Shown here: positions 1 through 8,703 of the stretch, piece by piece
Layout of the letters: every line of letters begins with the position of its first letter
Numbering within the stretch: position 1 is the first letter of the stretch
Translations under genes and position numbers: made by a program
Assembly: GCF_001612745.1 (NCBI RefSeq)
Contig: NZ_BDBA01000030.1
Span: forward strand, 1 to 64,000
Direction of reading: 5' to 3'
DNA length: 64,000 nt
From: Nocardia amamiensis NBRC 102102
GTDB lineage: Bacteria > Actinomycetota > Actinomycetes > Mycobacteriales > Mycobacteriaceae
The notes under the pieces: model-generated
Database searches by the model: none
The model's input: only the letters and a program-made list of their open reading frames with translations
What the model was told of the DNA's origin: nothing

Positions 1-2
1 GC

Positions 3-275
3 TGGGTCGCCATCGGCCTGGAACCGGATCGGGTGCGCGTGAGCAAGGCCGAGTTGGCTTCGCTTGCCGAGGGATACGGCCGTCGTCCTCCTACTGTCAC
101 GATCGTCGCGCCCCCGCTGGCGACCGATCCGGGCCATGCCGCCGACCAATTGGCGGCCTACGCCGACGCGGGCGTGGAACGTGTCATCCTGGCTCCATCC
201 GGAGCGCAGTGGCGCGCCGACTACGAGTTCGCCGCGAAGATCAAGGAGCGAGTGAATACCCTGCTCACCCGCTGA
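3..275 (+). CDS. Luciferase-like (F420/flavin) oxidoreductase, C-terminal fragment
   Basis: The window opens inside this gene; frame 3 is open from the edge and ends at TGA 273-275. The visible 90 residues hold the motif AAYADAGVERVILAP, which looks like the last beta-alpha unit of luciferase-like monooxygenases, where the partner residues of the barrel are followed by a short basic tail. The start and active site are outside the window. The stop overlaps the end of the convergent exporter gene by 11 bases, so the two transcripts meet tail to tail. Assignment is by family resemblance of a short piece only; another TIM-barrel oxidoreductase is possible. Confidence 0.55.
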   Translation, partial: WVAIGLEPDRVRVSKAELASLAEGYGRRPPTVTIVAPPLATDPGHAADQLAAYADAGVERVILAPSGAQWRADYEFAAKIKERVNTLLTR

Positions 276-915
276 ACAGCAGTCCGAGGCCCAGGCCGAG
301 CAGCACCACCGCGATCACCGCATCCAGTACCCGCCACGCGGACGGCCGAACGAACAGCGGGCCGAGCAGTCGCGCGCCGAATCCCAGTGCGGTGAACCAG
401 AGCACGCTGGCCAGCATCGCCCCTGCCCCGAGGAACCAGCGGTCCGGACTGCCATAGGTGCTGGCGAGCGAGCCGAGCAGCACCACGGTGTCCAGGTAGA
501 CGTGCGGGTTGAGCCAGGTCAATGCCAGGCAGGTGGCCACCGTGGCACCGAATGCCGCGGTGGCCTTTGCCGACTCGACGGTGAGCGCGGTGGAGCCGAA
601 CGCTCGCCGCGCCGCCAGCGCCGCGTAGCCGATCAGGAACGCCGCACCCGCGTAGCGCGCCACCACCACGACCCCGGGAGCGGCCTGGACGATCACGCCG
701 AAGCCGCCGACCCCGGCCGCGATCAGCACGATGTCCGAGACCGCGCACACCGTCACCACCGCGAGCACGTGCCCGCCGCTGATTCCCTGCCGCAGGACGA
801 ACGCGTTCTGCGCACCGATCGCCACGATCAGCGAGAGGCCGAAGCCCAAACCGGACGCGGCCGCCACCGCCGCGGAAGAAATGCTCACATCCAGCGACGC
901 TAAGCCGGGCACCAT
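265..915 (-). CDS. lysE: LysE/ArgO-family amino-acid exporter
   Basis: This 216-residue membrane protein has the family hallmark near its N-terminus, SLIVAIGAQNAFVLRQG (about residues 28-44), followed by some five further hydrophobic segments and the WLNPHVYLD motif. LysE and ArgO proteins export surplus L-lysine and L-arginine across the cytoplasmic membrane. Length matches the family (about 200-235). The ATG at 913-915 leaves a 47-base gap to the divergent LysG/ArgP-type regulator, the classical arrangement known from Corynebacterium, in which the regulator activates the exporter when basic amino acids accumulate. Whether lysine or arginine is the main substrate cannot be told from sequence. 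Confidence 0.9.
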   Translation of the reverse strand: MVPGLASLDVSISSAAVAAASGLGFGLSLIVAIGAQNAFVLRQGISGGHVLAVVTVCAVSDIVLIAAGVGGFGVIVQAAPGVVVVARYAGAAFLIGYAALAARRAFGSTALTVESAKATAAFGATVATCLALTWLNPHVYLDTVVLLGSLASTYGSPDRWFLGAGAMLASVLWFTALGFGARLLGPLFVRPSAWRVLDAVIAVVLLGLGLGLLFSG

Positions 916-962
916 ACCCAGACAAGCTAAAGATTCTTACTGGTCATTAGCATCTCTTAATT
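916..962. promoter_or_regulatory. Divergent lysE-lysG promoter/operator region
   Basis: These 47 bases are conspicuously AT-rich compared with both flanking genes and must contain the start signals for both divergent genes. LysR-type regulators normally bind such a shared region. No canonical Shine-Dalgarno is evident before the regulator ATG at 963, so the regulator transcript may have a very short leader. Confidence 0.6.
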
Positions 963-1844
963 ATGGACCTTCAGCTCGACCAGCTCCGCGCTCTCGACGC
1001 CGCGATCACCGAGGGGACATTCGACGCCGCGGCGCGGCGGTTGAGTGTCACCCCGTCGGCGGTCAGTCAGCGGATCAAAGCCCTGGAAGACGCAGCAGGA
1101 CGGATTCTCGTGCAACGCACCAAACCGGTGCGCGCCACCGAATCCGGTCTCGCCGTGGTCCGGCTGGCCAGACAGATCCAACTGCTCGCCGCAGACACCG
1201 AACGCGAGTTGGGCGGCCGCCCCTCGGACGGTCCGATCCGGGTACCGATCGCGGTCAACGCCGACTCGCTGGAGACCTGGGTGATGCCCGCGCTCGGTCG
1301 CGCCCCACGCGGAGTGTGCTTCGAGATCCATCGCGAGGACGAGGAGCACACCACCCGGCTGCTGCGCGACGGCACCGTGATGGCCGCGATCACCTCCATC
1401 GCGCAACCGGTGCAAGGCTGCAAGGTGGAGCGGCTCGGCGCTATTCGCTACCGGCCGATGGCCAGTCCGGAGTTCGCAGGCACCTGGTTCGCCGACGGCG
1501 CGACGGCGAAGTCCTACGCGGCGGCTCCGGTGGTGCTGTTCGACCGCAAAGACGACCTGCAAGATCGCCTTTTGCGCAGGCGCAGCCGCAAACCGCTGAA
1601 CCCGCCACGCCACTATGTCCCGTCGTCCTCCGGGTTCGCCGAGGCGGTCCGTCTCGGACTCGGCTGGGGGATGCTGCCCGATCTGCAAACGGAAGACGAT
1701 CAGGCCGCCGGTCGCCTGGTCTCGATCGATCCAGGCGTCGTCATCGACGTTCCCCTGTATTGGCAGCAGTGGCGCCTGGACTCCCCCGCCCTCAGCGCGG
1801 TCGCAGCGACCATCGCCGCATCGGCAGCGGCCGTGCTGCGCTGA
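963..1844 (+). CDS. lysG: LysR-type regulator of the LysG/ArgP group
   Basis: The 293-residue protein begins with the LysR winged helix (residues 1-60: QLDQLRALDAAI, then AARRLSVTPSAVSQRIKALE) and has an effector-binding domain of normal size. The opening MDLQLDQLRAL and the SVTPSAVSQRIKALE helix are typical of ArgP/LysG, also called IciA. These proteins sense lysine, arginine or histidine and switch on the adjacent exporter. Divergent pairing with lysE supports this role strongly. The next gene is separated by about 300 bases with no recognisable coding content. Confidence 0.9.
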   Translation: MDLQLDQLRALDAAITEGTFDAAARRLSVTPSAVSQRIKALEDAAGRILVQRTKPVRATESGLAVVRLARQIQLLAADTERELGGRPSDGPIRVPIAVNADSLETWVMPALGRAPRGVCFEIHREDEEHTTRLLRDGTVMAAITSIAQPVQGCKVERLGAIRYRPMASPEFAGTWFADGATAKSYAAAPVVLFDRKDDLQDRLLRRRSRKPLNPPRHYVPSSSGFAEAVRLGLGWGMLPDLQTEDDQAAGRLVSIDPGVVIDVPLYWQQWRLDSPALSAVAATIAASAAAVLR

Positions 1845-2144
1845 GCGTCGTTTCCCGGCAAGACATTCACGGCCCCTGACGTCGCCGGGCCGGAAGTGCG
1901 AGTACTCCCGCCCCGGCGACGCCGTATCCGAGTTGGTGCGACCGTGGGCACGGCAGCACCGCAGTGTGGTTCGGAGTCGAGGCAAGGGTGGATGGACTTC
2001 GAGTCGGCGGCCCCGGACGACACTCGCCGGTTCATGCACGTCCGATCCGGCGGTCTCGGGCTGTCGAGAGGTAGTTTGATCCCGCACGGCGACCACAGGT
2101 TCGGCTCCACCTCGCACCCGACACCAGATGCTCGAGGAGTTCAC

Positions 2145-2894
2145 TTGGCACGGCACCGTCGTTCGCACCGATCGCGCACTCGTGACGCAGCCGCCGGGGC
2201 TGGCGTGATCGGCATCCTGCTGACCGGCCTCGGAACCGACGCGGCCGCACGCCCGATCGGCCCCTTCGACGTCGGCGGAGCGATCGAGGTCGAATACGAC
2301 CAAGCCGGTGGGCCCGCCTTTTTCGGCGATCCCGTCTCCCCCGAATCCCCCGCCGCACGCGGCGGCCGCTACCAAGCTTTCGAGCGCGGCTCCTCCATCT
2401 ACTGGCACCCCGACACCGGAGCGCATCAAGTCGGTGGCGCCATCCGCGACAAATGGGGCGACCTCGGGTTCGAGGGCGGGCTGCTCGGCTATCCCGTGGC
2501 CCGGGAAGCGGCAACACCGTCCAAGCCCGGCCGCTACAACGTCTTCCAGAACGGCTCCATCTATTGGTCGATCGGCACCGCCGCCCATCAGATCGGCGGC
2601 ACGATCCGGGACAAGTGGGCCTCCTACGGGTGGGAGAACAGCCCGCTGGGCTTTCCCATCACCGACGAATCACCCGCGCGCGGCAGCTTCGGGCGCTACA
2701 ACCTCTTCGGCGGCGGTGCCATCTACTGGTCTCCGCTCACCGGCGCCCATGTCGTCTGGGGAGCGATCCGGGAATCCTGGGAAGCCGCAGGCGGCGAAGC
2801 GGGCCGCTACGGATACCCCACAAGCGACGAATACGACTTCCAGAACGGCAAAGCCCAAGACTTCCAAGGCGGCCGGATCACCTGGCGACCGTGA
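2145..2894 (+). CDS. Secreted LGFP-repeat protein
   Basis: I take the TTG at 2145 as the start because GAGGAG lies at 2134-2139, five bases upstream, and because it yields a secretory signal: a basic stretch (RHRRSHRSRTR), a hydrophobic core (AAAGAGVIGILLTGLG) and an alanine-rich cleavage region. An open frame extends upstream to a GTG at 1896 but reads as arginine-rich noise. The mature part has about four LGFP-type repeats (roughly residues 45-95, 96-150, 151-200 and 201-249), each with GGAIRDKW-like and LGYP/LGFP-like cores and an IYW strand. LGFP repeats occur in mycolata cell-wall proteins, where they are thought to bind the envelope. No catalytic domain is present, so a wall-anchoring or structural role is inferred. 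Confidence 0.85.
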   Translation: MARHRRSHRSRTRDAAAGAGVIGILLTGLGTDAAARPIGPFDVGGAIEVEYDQAGGPAFFGDPVSPESPAARGGRYQAFERGSSIYWHPDTGAHQVGGAIRDKWGDLGFEGGLLGYPVAREAATPSKPGRYNVFQNGSIYWSIGTAAHQIGGTIRDKWASYGWENSPLGFPITDESPARGSFGRYNLFGGGAIYWSPLTGAHVVWGAIRESWEAAGGEAGRYGYPTSDEYDFQNGKAQDFQGGRITWRP

Positions 2895-2983
2895 TATCAC
2901 GCGGGATGAGCGACCGGCGCATCGTCCGGACGCCGTGAACTCCTGGCAATCCGGCGATTCCGTGCGATCACGTCGGCTCCGCC

Positions 2984-3011
2984 GGCGGCCCCAACCAATG
3001 TTGGGGCCGCC
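2984..3011 (+). terminator. Hairpin terminator after the LGFP gene
   Basis: GGCGGCCCCAAC and GTTGGGGCCGCC form a perfect 12-bp stem around the loop CAAT, 90 bases past the stop of the LGFP gene. There is no T-tract, which is common for actinobacterial terminators. Confidence 0.7.
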
Positions 3012-3118
3012 GCGGCCGAACCAGCCTGTGCCCGAGTCGATCCTCAGACCCCGACCTCGACAGGGATACTGCCACATCGTTTCGGCGGCGTCGCAGCGAT
3101 GATCGTCCATCGGTACGC

Positions 3119-3136
3119 ACATGCGCGCGTGCATGT
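3119..3136. promoter_or_regulatory. Imperfect palindrome, possible regulator site
   Basis: ACATGCGCGCGTGCATGT is palindromic apart from one central mismatch pair. Twelve of its bases (GCGCGTGCATGT, 3125-3136) recur exactly at 4561-4572, on the other side of the XRE regulator gene. A binding site for that regulator is a guess from position and repetition. Confidence 0.35.
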
Positions 3137-3513
3137 GCATGGACGACTGCGGACCCGGAATCCTCGGAAATCCAGGTCGGCGACCCTGAATTGATAACGA
3201 ATCAGCATCAGCGAAGGGCTTCCGATACCGAACTGTTGTCTGCCATCGCGAGCGCTGCAACCAATTCGACTCGACGACAACCTTATCCGCGATCTCGGAA
3301 ACCAGTCACCCTCTGTTACTTGATGATTCATCGAAGTCACGGCGGCGATGCGAACCGCCGGGTGTCGAAGTGGGCCGCGACGCGCACGAAGCGGACGCCG
3401 CGCCTCGGGATCTCCACATCGACGGAGAACCCACCAGCTATTGCGCCGCGCCGGCTATCCGGTTGTCGCCACCGCGGAACACTGCATGGCGAGGCGCGGA
3501 TCTCGGTCGAGAA

Positions 3514-4419
3514 TCAGGCGTTCCGCTCACCGGGCCGGGTCTCCGACAGCAGCGCGCGCAGGAAGCGCACGCTGTCCGCGGGCGACAGCGCTTCCACGCT
3601 GAGCCGGTTCATGACCGACATGTATACCTCCACGTCACGCCGTTTCTCGAAGTAGAGCGAGCTGGTGAGTTGCTCGGTGTAGACGATGTCGGGCAGTTCG
3701 GGCTCCGGGAACCGGAGAATGCTGAACGGCCCGCCCGCGGCGGAGTGCCCTCCCGCCGCGTACGTCAGGACCTGGATCCGGACATTGGGGCGTGCGGCCA
3801 TCTCGACCAGATACTCGATCTGCTCCCGCAGGACTTGCGTTCCGCCAACCGGGCGGCGCAGCGCGTTCTCATCGATGACCGCCCAGAGGGTCGGCGCGGC
3901 CATCCGGTCGAGAATCCGCTGGCGGCGCATGCGGATGGCGACCCGGCGCTCGGTCTCGTTCTTATTGGCGAGCTGGATCACCGCACGCGCGTAGTCGGCG
4001 GTCTGCAGCAGACCAGGAATGAATTGCGCCTCGTAGGTGCGGATCGTGGTGGCGGCTTGTTCGAGACCGATGTAGGTCTCGAACCACGCTGGGAGCAGAT
4101 CACTGTAGCGCTGCCACCAGCCGGGGTCGTTGGCGCGGCGAGCCAGTTCGAAGTATGTTTCGCGTTCAGTGGGGTCGACAATGCCGTATAGGGTCAGCAG
4201 GTCGCGCAGATCGCGTTCCTTGAACCCGGTGCGGCCCAGCTCCAGACGGCTGATCTTGGCGTGCGAACCGCGAATGGAGTCGCCCGCGGCCTCCCTGGTG
4301 ATCCCACATCCCTCGCGGAGCTGACGCAGACGACTGCCGAGCGCGATCCGCAGCACGGTCGGACCGCGTTCTGCAGCAGGGAATTCCGCGCTGTCGCCGC
4401 TGTCCTCATCGTTGGTCAT
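3514..4419 (-). CDS. XRE-family regulator with DUF5753 domain
   Basis: The 301-residue protein has an N-terminal helix-turn-helix (about residues 25-80: LGSRLRQLREGCGITREAAG, then HAKISRLELG) and a long C-terminal DUF5753 domain containing FETYIGLEQAATTIRTYE and PGLLQTADYARAV. This two-domain form is very common in Streptomyces and Nocardia, usually beside small DUF397 or DUF6879 genes; here its neighbours are DUF574 methyltransferase genes instead. GGAGG precedes the ATG at 4417-4419 at good spacing. The ligand and targets of this family are mostly unknown; autoregulation is plausible. Confidence 0.9.
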   Translation of the reverse strand: MTNDEDSGDSAEFPAAERGPTVLRIALGSRLRQLREGCGITREAAGDSIRGSHAKISRLELGRTGFKERDLRDLLTLYGIVDPTERETYFELARRANDPGWWQRYSDLLPAWFETYIGLEQAATTIRTYEAQFIPGLLQTADYARAVIQLANKNETERRVAIRMRRQRILDRMAAPTLWAVIDENALRRPVGGTQVLREQIEYLVEMAARPNVRIQVLTYAAGGHSAAGGPFSILRFPEPELPDIVYTEQLTSSLYFEKRRDVEVYMSVMNRLSVEALSPADSVRFLRALLSETRPGERNA

Positions 4420-4679
4420 GAGTGCCTCCGGTCGATCGAGGGGGGTAGACCGCGGGGCTCGATGCCTCCACCATTACAGCTCACGTGACGTCGGCTGCTG
4501 ATCCTACTCGGCTCTACTTCAGCCCCGATCACGATGCGAGCACGAACCGCAAACTCCGGTGCGCGTGCATGTATTCGCAAGAGCGGCAACGCAATAACTT
4601 GACCACAAGGCTGGGCAAGGCGGAACCGGTGTGCGTAAAGTCGCCCCCGACGGTGGCCGCCGCGCGGAGGAGGAGAGCC

Positions 4680-4928
4680 ATGACGTCAGCGGAAGGGTCG
4701 ACCCGGCTAGCGGGAGTCGATCCCACCACCCCGAGCATCGCACGCGTGTACGACTACGCCCTCGGCGGGACGAACTTGTTCGACGTCAAAAGGGCGTTCT
4801 TCGCGGGGCTGGACATGGTTCCACCCGGACTGGTGCAGCTGCACGATTGGTGGCCCGGCGGACCCGCGCTGCGCACGCCGTGGCCCGACGAACGCCTCAT
4901 CCTCGGCGGCGTCGGCCGCAAACCGTAA
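4680..4928 (+). pseudogene. Internally deleted DUF574 methyltransferase remnant
   Basis: The 82-residue product joins the N-terminal motif of DUF574 methyltransferases (TPSIARVYDYALGG, residues about 19-32) directly to their C-terminal end (PPGLVQLHDWWPGGPALR, then DERLILGGVGRKP). The intact copy at 5534-6466 has both ends in the same order, separated by about 200 residues that carry the SAM-binding fold, which is missing here. The reading frame survives the deletion and a strong GGAGGAG lies just before the ATG, so a peptide could still be made. It cannot be an active methyltransferase. A functional small protein is conceivable but unsupported. Confidence 0.75.
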
Positions 4929-4954
4929 ACCATTCCCCCACTACGGAGCGCGAT

Positions 4955-5419
4955 ATGACATCGAACGACGTGCAGATCAGCGATCAGGACATCCAAGACA
5001 AGCTGTCCGAGGTCCTCCGTTTCACCAGCATCGATCTCGCCACCTCCAAGGACGGCGTCAACTGGTGCTCGAATGCGTTCTTCGCCGAGCTGGACGGCGA
5101 TCCGTTCCGCTTGACGCTCGTACTCGAGTCCGGGGGACGGACATTGGCGGGGCTACGCGCGAACCCGAGTGTCGGAGTCAAAGTCGTCCCCGACGGATTC
5201 CTCAACCCGTTCGCCCAGGGTTTGGGCACGGCCGCGGTGCGAACGCAATCCAGCGAGCGAGAGGAGACATTCCAGGCCCTGCTGCGCAAGGAGCCGCGGA
5301 TCGAGCCGTTCCTGTCCACACCGATCGAGGCGGTGGTGGTGCGGGTCGACTGGTGGCGGGTCACCCATGTGCAGGGCGGTTTACTGCCGGGACGCGTGCT
5401 GTACCGGCACGGCACATAA
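4955..5419 (+). CDS. Pyridoxamine-phosphate-oxidase-like split-barrel protein
   Basis: This 154-residue protein resembles the FMN/F420-binding split-barrel family. The order fits: an N-terminal helix, a strand with VNWCSNAFFAELDGDPFRLTLVLE, a GRTLAGLRANPSVGVKV segment typical of the N-x-P-x-V turn, and a C-terminal VVVRVDWWRVTHVQG strand. Such proteins are often flavin- or deazaflavin-dependent reductases or heme-handling proteins, but many have no known substrate. It sits 26 bases after the methyltransferase remnant, on the same strand. A weak GGAGCG precedes the ATG at 4955. Confidence 0.7.
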   Translation: MTSNDVQISDQDIQDKLSEVLRFTSIDLATSKDGVNWCSNAFFAELDGDPFRLTLVLESGGRTLAGLRANPSVGVKVVPDGFLNPFAQGLGTAAVRTQSSEREETFQALLRKEPRIEPFLSTPIEAVVVRVDWWRVTHVQGGLLPGRVLYRHGT

Positions 5420-5533
5420 GCGGCAAATCAGACGAATTCGGCTCCGGCCGAATGGATCAGCACCAACTGCCCGGCAAATCAGCGCACCCTTAGGCTGATG
5501 AGCCAGGCCACTGAAACGCAGAGAGAGGTCTCC

Positions 5534-6466
5534 ATGTCCGATTCCGCTCCCCAGACCGGTGTCAGGGTGCCGGTCGGCGTGGACACCACACGCGCGAGCA
5601 TCGCCCGCGTCTACGATGCGACCCTGGGCGGCAAAGACAATTACGAAGTCGACCGTTTCGTCCGCGACAAGGTCGCCGAGGTCGCGCCGCGACAGGGCGA
5701 TGTGGCCTGGATGAACCGTCGCTGGCTGCACCGTGTGGTGCGATATCTCGCCGGTACCGTAGGCATCGACCAATTCCTCGATGTCGGTGCCGGTTTGCCG
5801 ACGGTCGGCAACACCCACGAGATCGCGCAACAGCAGAATCCCCAGGCGCGCGTGGTGTACGTCGACAACGACCCGGTGTGCAACATCCACGGCCGGGTGT
5901 TGCTCGAACGCAACGAGTACACCCATTTCGTTCCCGCGGATCTGACCGAGCCCAAGACCTTGCTCGCGCACTCGGAGGTCACGCCACATCTCGACATCAC
6001 GCGTCCGTTGGCGCTGATCCTGTGCGGAATCCTGCACCACGTCGACGACGCGCTCGATCCCGCCGGAATCATGCGGCAGTACATCGACGCACTCCCCGCG
6101 GGCTCGTACGTCGCGATCACCCACTTCTGGGATCCGGCCGACGGATCCGAAGCCCACGATATGGCCGTCGAGCTGCAACGACGTTTCACCGAAATGGGTT
6201 TGGGCTCCGGCTGGTACCGCACCCGCGAACAGATCGCCTCCTACTTCGGCGATCTGGAGTTGATCGAACCCGGCCTGGTCGAACTCGACGACTGGTGGCC
6301 GATGGGTCCCGCGCTGCGCCCGCGCCTGACCGAGGAACGCCTCCTGCTGGGCGGGGTCGGATTCAAAGCGGGCTCCACCAACGGTGTCGTGACTGCGTTG
6401 CGCCCCCGATCGACGGGCACGCACGATCTGCCCGATTCCGCCGATGATTACTCGGCAGAGAGGTAA
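5534..6466 (+). CDS. DUF574-family SAM-dependent methyltransferase
   Basis: The 310-residue protein carries the DUF574 pattern: TTRASIARVYDATLGGKDNYEVD at the start, then FLDVGAGLPTVGNTHEIAQ (SAM-binding glycine loop), VVYVDNDPVCNIHGRVLL (acidic ribose-binding position) and a C-terminal LVELDDWWPMGPALRP. The start at 5534 is preferred because GAGAGAGG lies eight bases before it; an ATG at 5498 would add 12 residues without a ribosome site. DUF574 enzymes are abundant in actinomycetes and their substrates are unknown. A DUF6081 gene starts eight bases after its stop. Confidence 0.9.
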   Translation: MSDSAPQTGVRVPVGVDTTRASIARVYDATLGGKDNYEVDRFVRDKVAEVAPRQGDVAWMNRRWLHRVVRYLAGTVGIDQFLDVGAGLPTVGNTHEIAQQQNPQARVVYVDNDPVCNIHGRVLLERNEYTHFVPADLTEPKTLLAHSEVTPHLDITRPLALILCGILHHVDDALDPAGIMRQYIDALPAGSYVAITHFWDPADGSEAHDMAVELQRRFTEMGLGSGWYRTREQIASYFGDLELIEPGLVELDDWWPMGPALRPRLTEERLLLGGVGFKAGSTNGVVTALRPRSTGTHDLPDSADDYSAER

Positions 6467-6473
6467 TGCCGCA

Positions 6474-7178
6474 ATGACATACGACGACCTGAACGGACCA
6501 GATCTCCGCGAAGACCGGTGGCGTTTTCTGGAGGTTCCGCTCGGCGAAGGCCAGACCTGGCGCTACGCCGACCCCGCCGCCGAGACCGAGATCGGGGACG
6601 GCACAGTGTCGGTCCGCATCGCCGCCTTCACCCGGTCCAATGCCGACATCCAGATCCTCGACAACCCGAAGCAGCTGCTGGTGTCGACCGAGTCGTTCGA
6701 TCTCACCGGCGGATCACGCACCTTCGCGGTGGAGATGGCTGCCGAGAACATCGGCGTCACCGGCGAGGATTACCGGGACGGGTTCGCCGCCTTCAACGTT
6801 CTCGATATGGGCAGTGCCCAGGTGTTCGACCTGATCGCGACGAGCACGAACGCCTATGCGATCCACGAAAGGCTGTTCGTGCCGGGTGTCGTCCCGAAAG
6901 AGCAGGCATTCACTCATGTGGTGCACGCGCCGCTGGCTGGCGTCGACATCAAACCCGGCGAGTTCCATCGCTACGCCGTCACCATCGACCGGGCTGCGGG
7001 CACCGTCGGCTGGTACGTCGACGACTCGCCGGTATACACCACTTACGCTCCGCAACTGCCCGAGTCGGTGCAAATCGGGTTCGGCATCATCACGCTGCAT
7101 CCGATCGAGGACGGCCACAGCACGTCGCTGCGCGGGCAGGGACTGCACGGGTCCTGGCGGAACTTCACCGTCGACTGA
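6474..7178 (+). CDS. DUF6081-family protein
   Basis: The 234-residue soluble protein has no signal peptide or membrane segment. Recognisable blocks are the opening YDDLNGPDL, then VSVRIAAFTRSNADIQILDN and a C-terminal HSTSLRGQGLHGSWRNFTVD; it looks like a beta-rich, lectin-like sandwich and I assign it to DUF6081 from memory of that pattern. Function is unknown. It follows the methyltransferase after seven bases, with AGAGAGG before its ATG, so the two are probably co-transcribed. A strong terminator hairpin follows. Confidence 0.7.
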   Translation: MTYDDLNGPDLREDRWRFLEVPLGEGQTWRYADPAAETEIGDGTVSVRIAAFTRSNADIQILDNPKQLLVSTESFDLTGGSRTFAVEMAAENIGVTGEDYRDGFAAFNVLDMGSAQVFDLIATSTNAYAIHERLFVPGVVPKEQAFTHVVHAPLAGVDIKPGEFHRYAVTIDRAAGTVGWYVDDSPVYTTYAPQLPESVQIGFGIITLHPIEDGHSTSLRGQGLHGSWRNFTVD

Positions 7179-7196
7179 TCGAGTCCGAAAACACGT

Positions 7197-7224
7197 GGTG
7201 CCCGGTCGCCTTCGACCGGGCACC
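7197..7224 (+). terminator. Terminator of the methyltransferase-DUF6081 operon
   Basis: GGTGCCCGGTCG and CGACCGGGCACC form a perfect 12-bp stem with loop CCTT, followed by GTTTCG. It lies 19 bases after the DUF6081 stop. Confidence 0.85.
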
Positions 7225-7249
7225 GTTTCGTCCGCCGCCTATCGCGGGG

Positions 7250-7444
7250 CTACCACCGCTCGGACATCTCCTTCCGTGGCCATTCGGCACCGCCCTGGCG
7301 GGCGTACTCGTCCGACATGACGTCGGTCTCCGCCACGTCGAAGTCGTACTCGTCGAACTCGCGACGGCGCGGGTCCCACACCATCGCCGCGGCCGCCACT
7401 GCCAGCAGCGTAATGACTATGGCGGCTATGACTCCATACAGCAC
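7250..7444 (-). CDS. Small single-span membrane protein
   Basis: The 64-residue product starts with one hydrophobic helix (about residues 2-22, LYGVIAAIVITLLAVAAAAM) followed by a charged, acidic tail (RRREFDEYDFDVAETD). I use the GTG at 7442-7444 because AGGAGG lies nine bases upstream; an in-frame GTG at 7451-7453 touches that AGGAGG and is too close. Small proteins of this kind often join membrane complexes, but no family is recognised. It stands alone, convergent with the preceding operon. Confidence 0.6.
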   Translation of the reverse strand: MLYGVIAAIVITLLAVAAAAMVWDPRRREFDEYDFDVAETDVMSDEYARQGGAEWPRKEMSERW

Positions 7445-7857
7445 GTCTAACACCCTCCTGAAGAATTAACGAAATGCCGACACGGCCGTGCCGGATACTC
7501 AACGCGCACAGCTCTTTTCACGTCGCACGAATTTTAAACCCAGCCGGTCCCCACGGCAGGCCGAGGATCGGTGACCCCACTCACCATCGCGCCGATCCGG
7601 CACGGGAACACGGCGCACACCGATTCAGCGGAAACACCACCGCGAACGTTCAGCGTCGCCTAGGCTCAGCGCTGTCCCGGTGGCTCCGGGACATCCCACG
7701 CGGAACCGGTAAGCCCAATCCGGCCGCGATTGCTGGTGGTAGCGGTGGGGTTCACCCAACCCGATGAACCTCGCCGTTCCCCAATTCCCCCTAAATCCCG
7801 CGGACATTCGCGTGGAATCACGCGCATCGGGCATCCGTAGAGCTACCGTCTTCGGTC
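7445..7857. other. Gene-free region with short hairpin
   Basis: No supported gene. A perfect 8-bp inverted repeat, TGTCCCGG with CCGGGACA around TGGCT, lies at 7673-7693 and could be an operator or RNA hairpin. Confidence 0.4.
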
Positions 7858-8154
7858 ATGGACGACATCGAACTGCAGCCACCGACCGTCGCCTCCCCCA
7901 AACACACCGGCCTGGTCCTGGACATCGCCGCCCTGAGCATCCACAACCCCCTCGCCGGACCCGGCGAGATCACTTATCCCTTCATCCGCTGCACCGACCA
8001 CCGAGTCCTGCGCCTACCGGAGCCGCTGCACCGGTGGGCAACCGAAACCATCGCACTCAGCCACGCCACGCACGCCGCAGGCGCACCGCCCCTGTTTCCC
8101 GGTCAGGTCGAATTCGGCATTCTCGACGGCATCATGTACGCCGAAATCCTCTGA
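7858..8154 (+). CDS. Hypothetical protein, 98 residues
   Basis: A soluble, mixed-composition protein with no signal or membrane segment; I do not recognise a family. Codon use is strongly GC-biased at third positions like the neighbours, which supports it as a real gene. No Shine-Dalgarno is visible before the ATG at 7858, but TACCGT at 7844-7849 could be a -10 box placing the transcription start at or near the ATG, so a leaderless message is possible. It stands alone between two gene-free stretches. Confidence 0.55.
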   Translation: MDDIELQPPTVASPKHTGLVLDIAALSIHNPLAGPGEITYPFIRCTDHRVLRLPEPLHRWATETIALSHATHAAGAPPLFPGQVEFGILDGIMYAEIL

Positions 8155-8703
8155 ACGACAGGCGCGCCCAAGCCACGGCCGTCGCATTGCGGCAGCCGGA
8201 CTTCAGCATCGAATGTGGTGTGTCGGCGCGAATGATCGCGGCATCACCCCCGCGCCGCGGCCCGCGCCGGCCAGCGGAAGGCGCACGAACTCGACATGCG
8301 GCCGTGCGCCAGGGCTCGGCCGGACGACGGTGATTCTGCGGGTGTCGAACCAGCCGGGCGCCGCGGCGGTTTGTGCCGGTGCGTCGAGTCCGCTGCGTCG
8401 GCGGCGAGGTGGTCCGGCACGCGTGTGAGCCGGCCGATTGGTCGTCTGGGCGGCCGCCGAGCCTGACCGCCGGGGCGCATTCCCCGCTGAGCCGGGACCT
8501 GAGGACAGCAGTGCGGGGCGTAGCGGATCGAGGTAAGGGAGGGCAGGGGCAGATCGTGGACCCGCGGGCTCTGCGGTGGACGAAAAGGCTGGTGGGCGGC
8601 GCGACAGGCCCCGCATGTGGCGCGCGTTCCGGGAGCACGACACACTGGACGCCGTGAATCGCATGTCAATCCGACCGCGCGACCGCGCACTGGACGGCCT
8701 GCC
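8155..8703. other. Gene-free region, nothing recognised
   Basis: About 550 bases with long open frames on both strands that are compositional shadows of GC-rich DNA. No credible start signal, domain or strong hairpin was found. Confidence 0.4.

Larger units (their letters stand above)
2895..3513. other. Gene-free region with hairpin and palindrome
   Basis: No convincing coding sequence is seen over these 619 bases in either strand. It contains a strong hairpin at 2984-3011 and an imperfect palindrome at 3119-3136, listed separately. Confidence 0.6.

Noticed and set aside
957-2588. Long minus-strand open frame opposite lysG and the LGFP gene
   Set aside because: Arginine/glycine-rich compositional shadow; both plus-strand genes have clear domains and start signals.
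4485-4679. Extension of the methyltransferase remnant upstream to 4485
   Set aside because: No ribosome site there and no family similarity before the ATG at 4680, which has a strong one.
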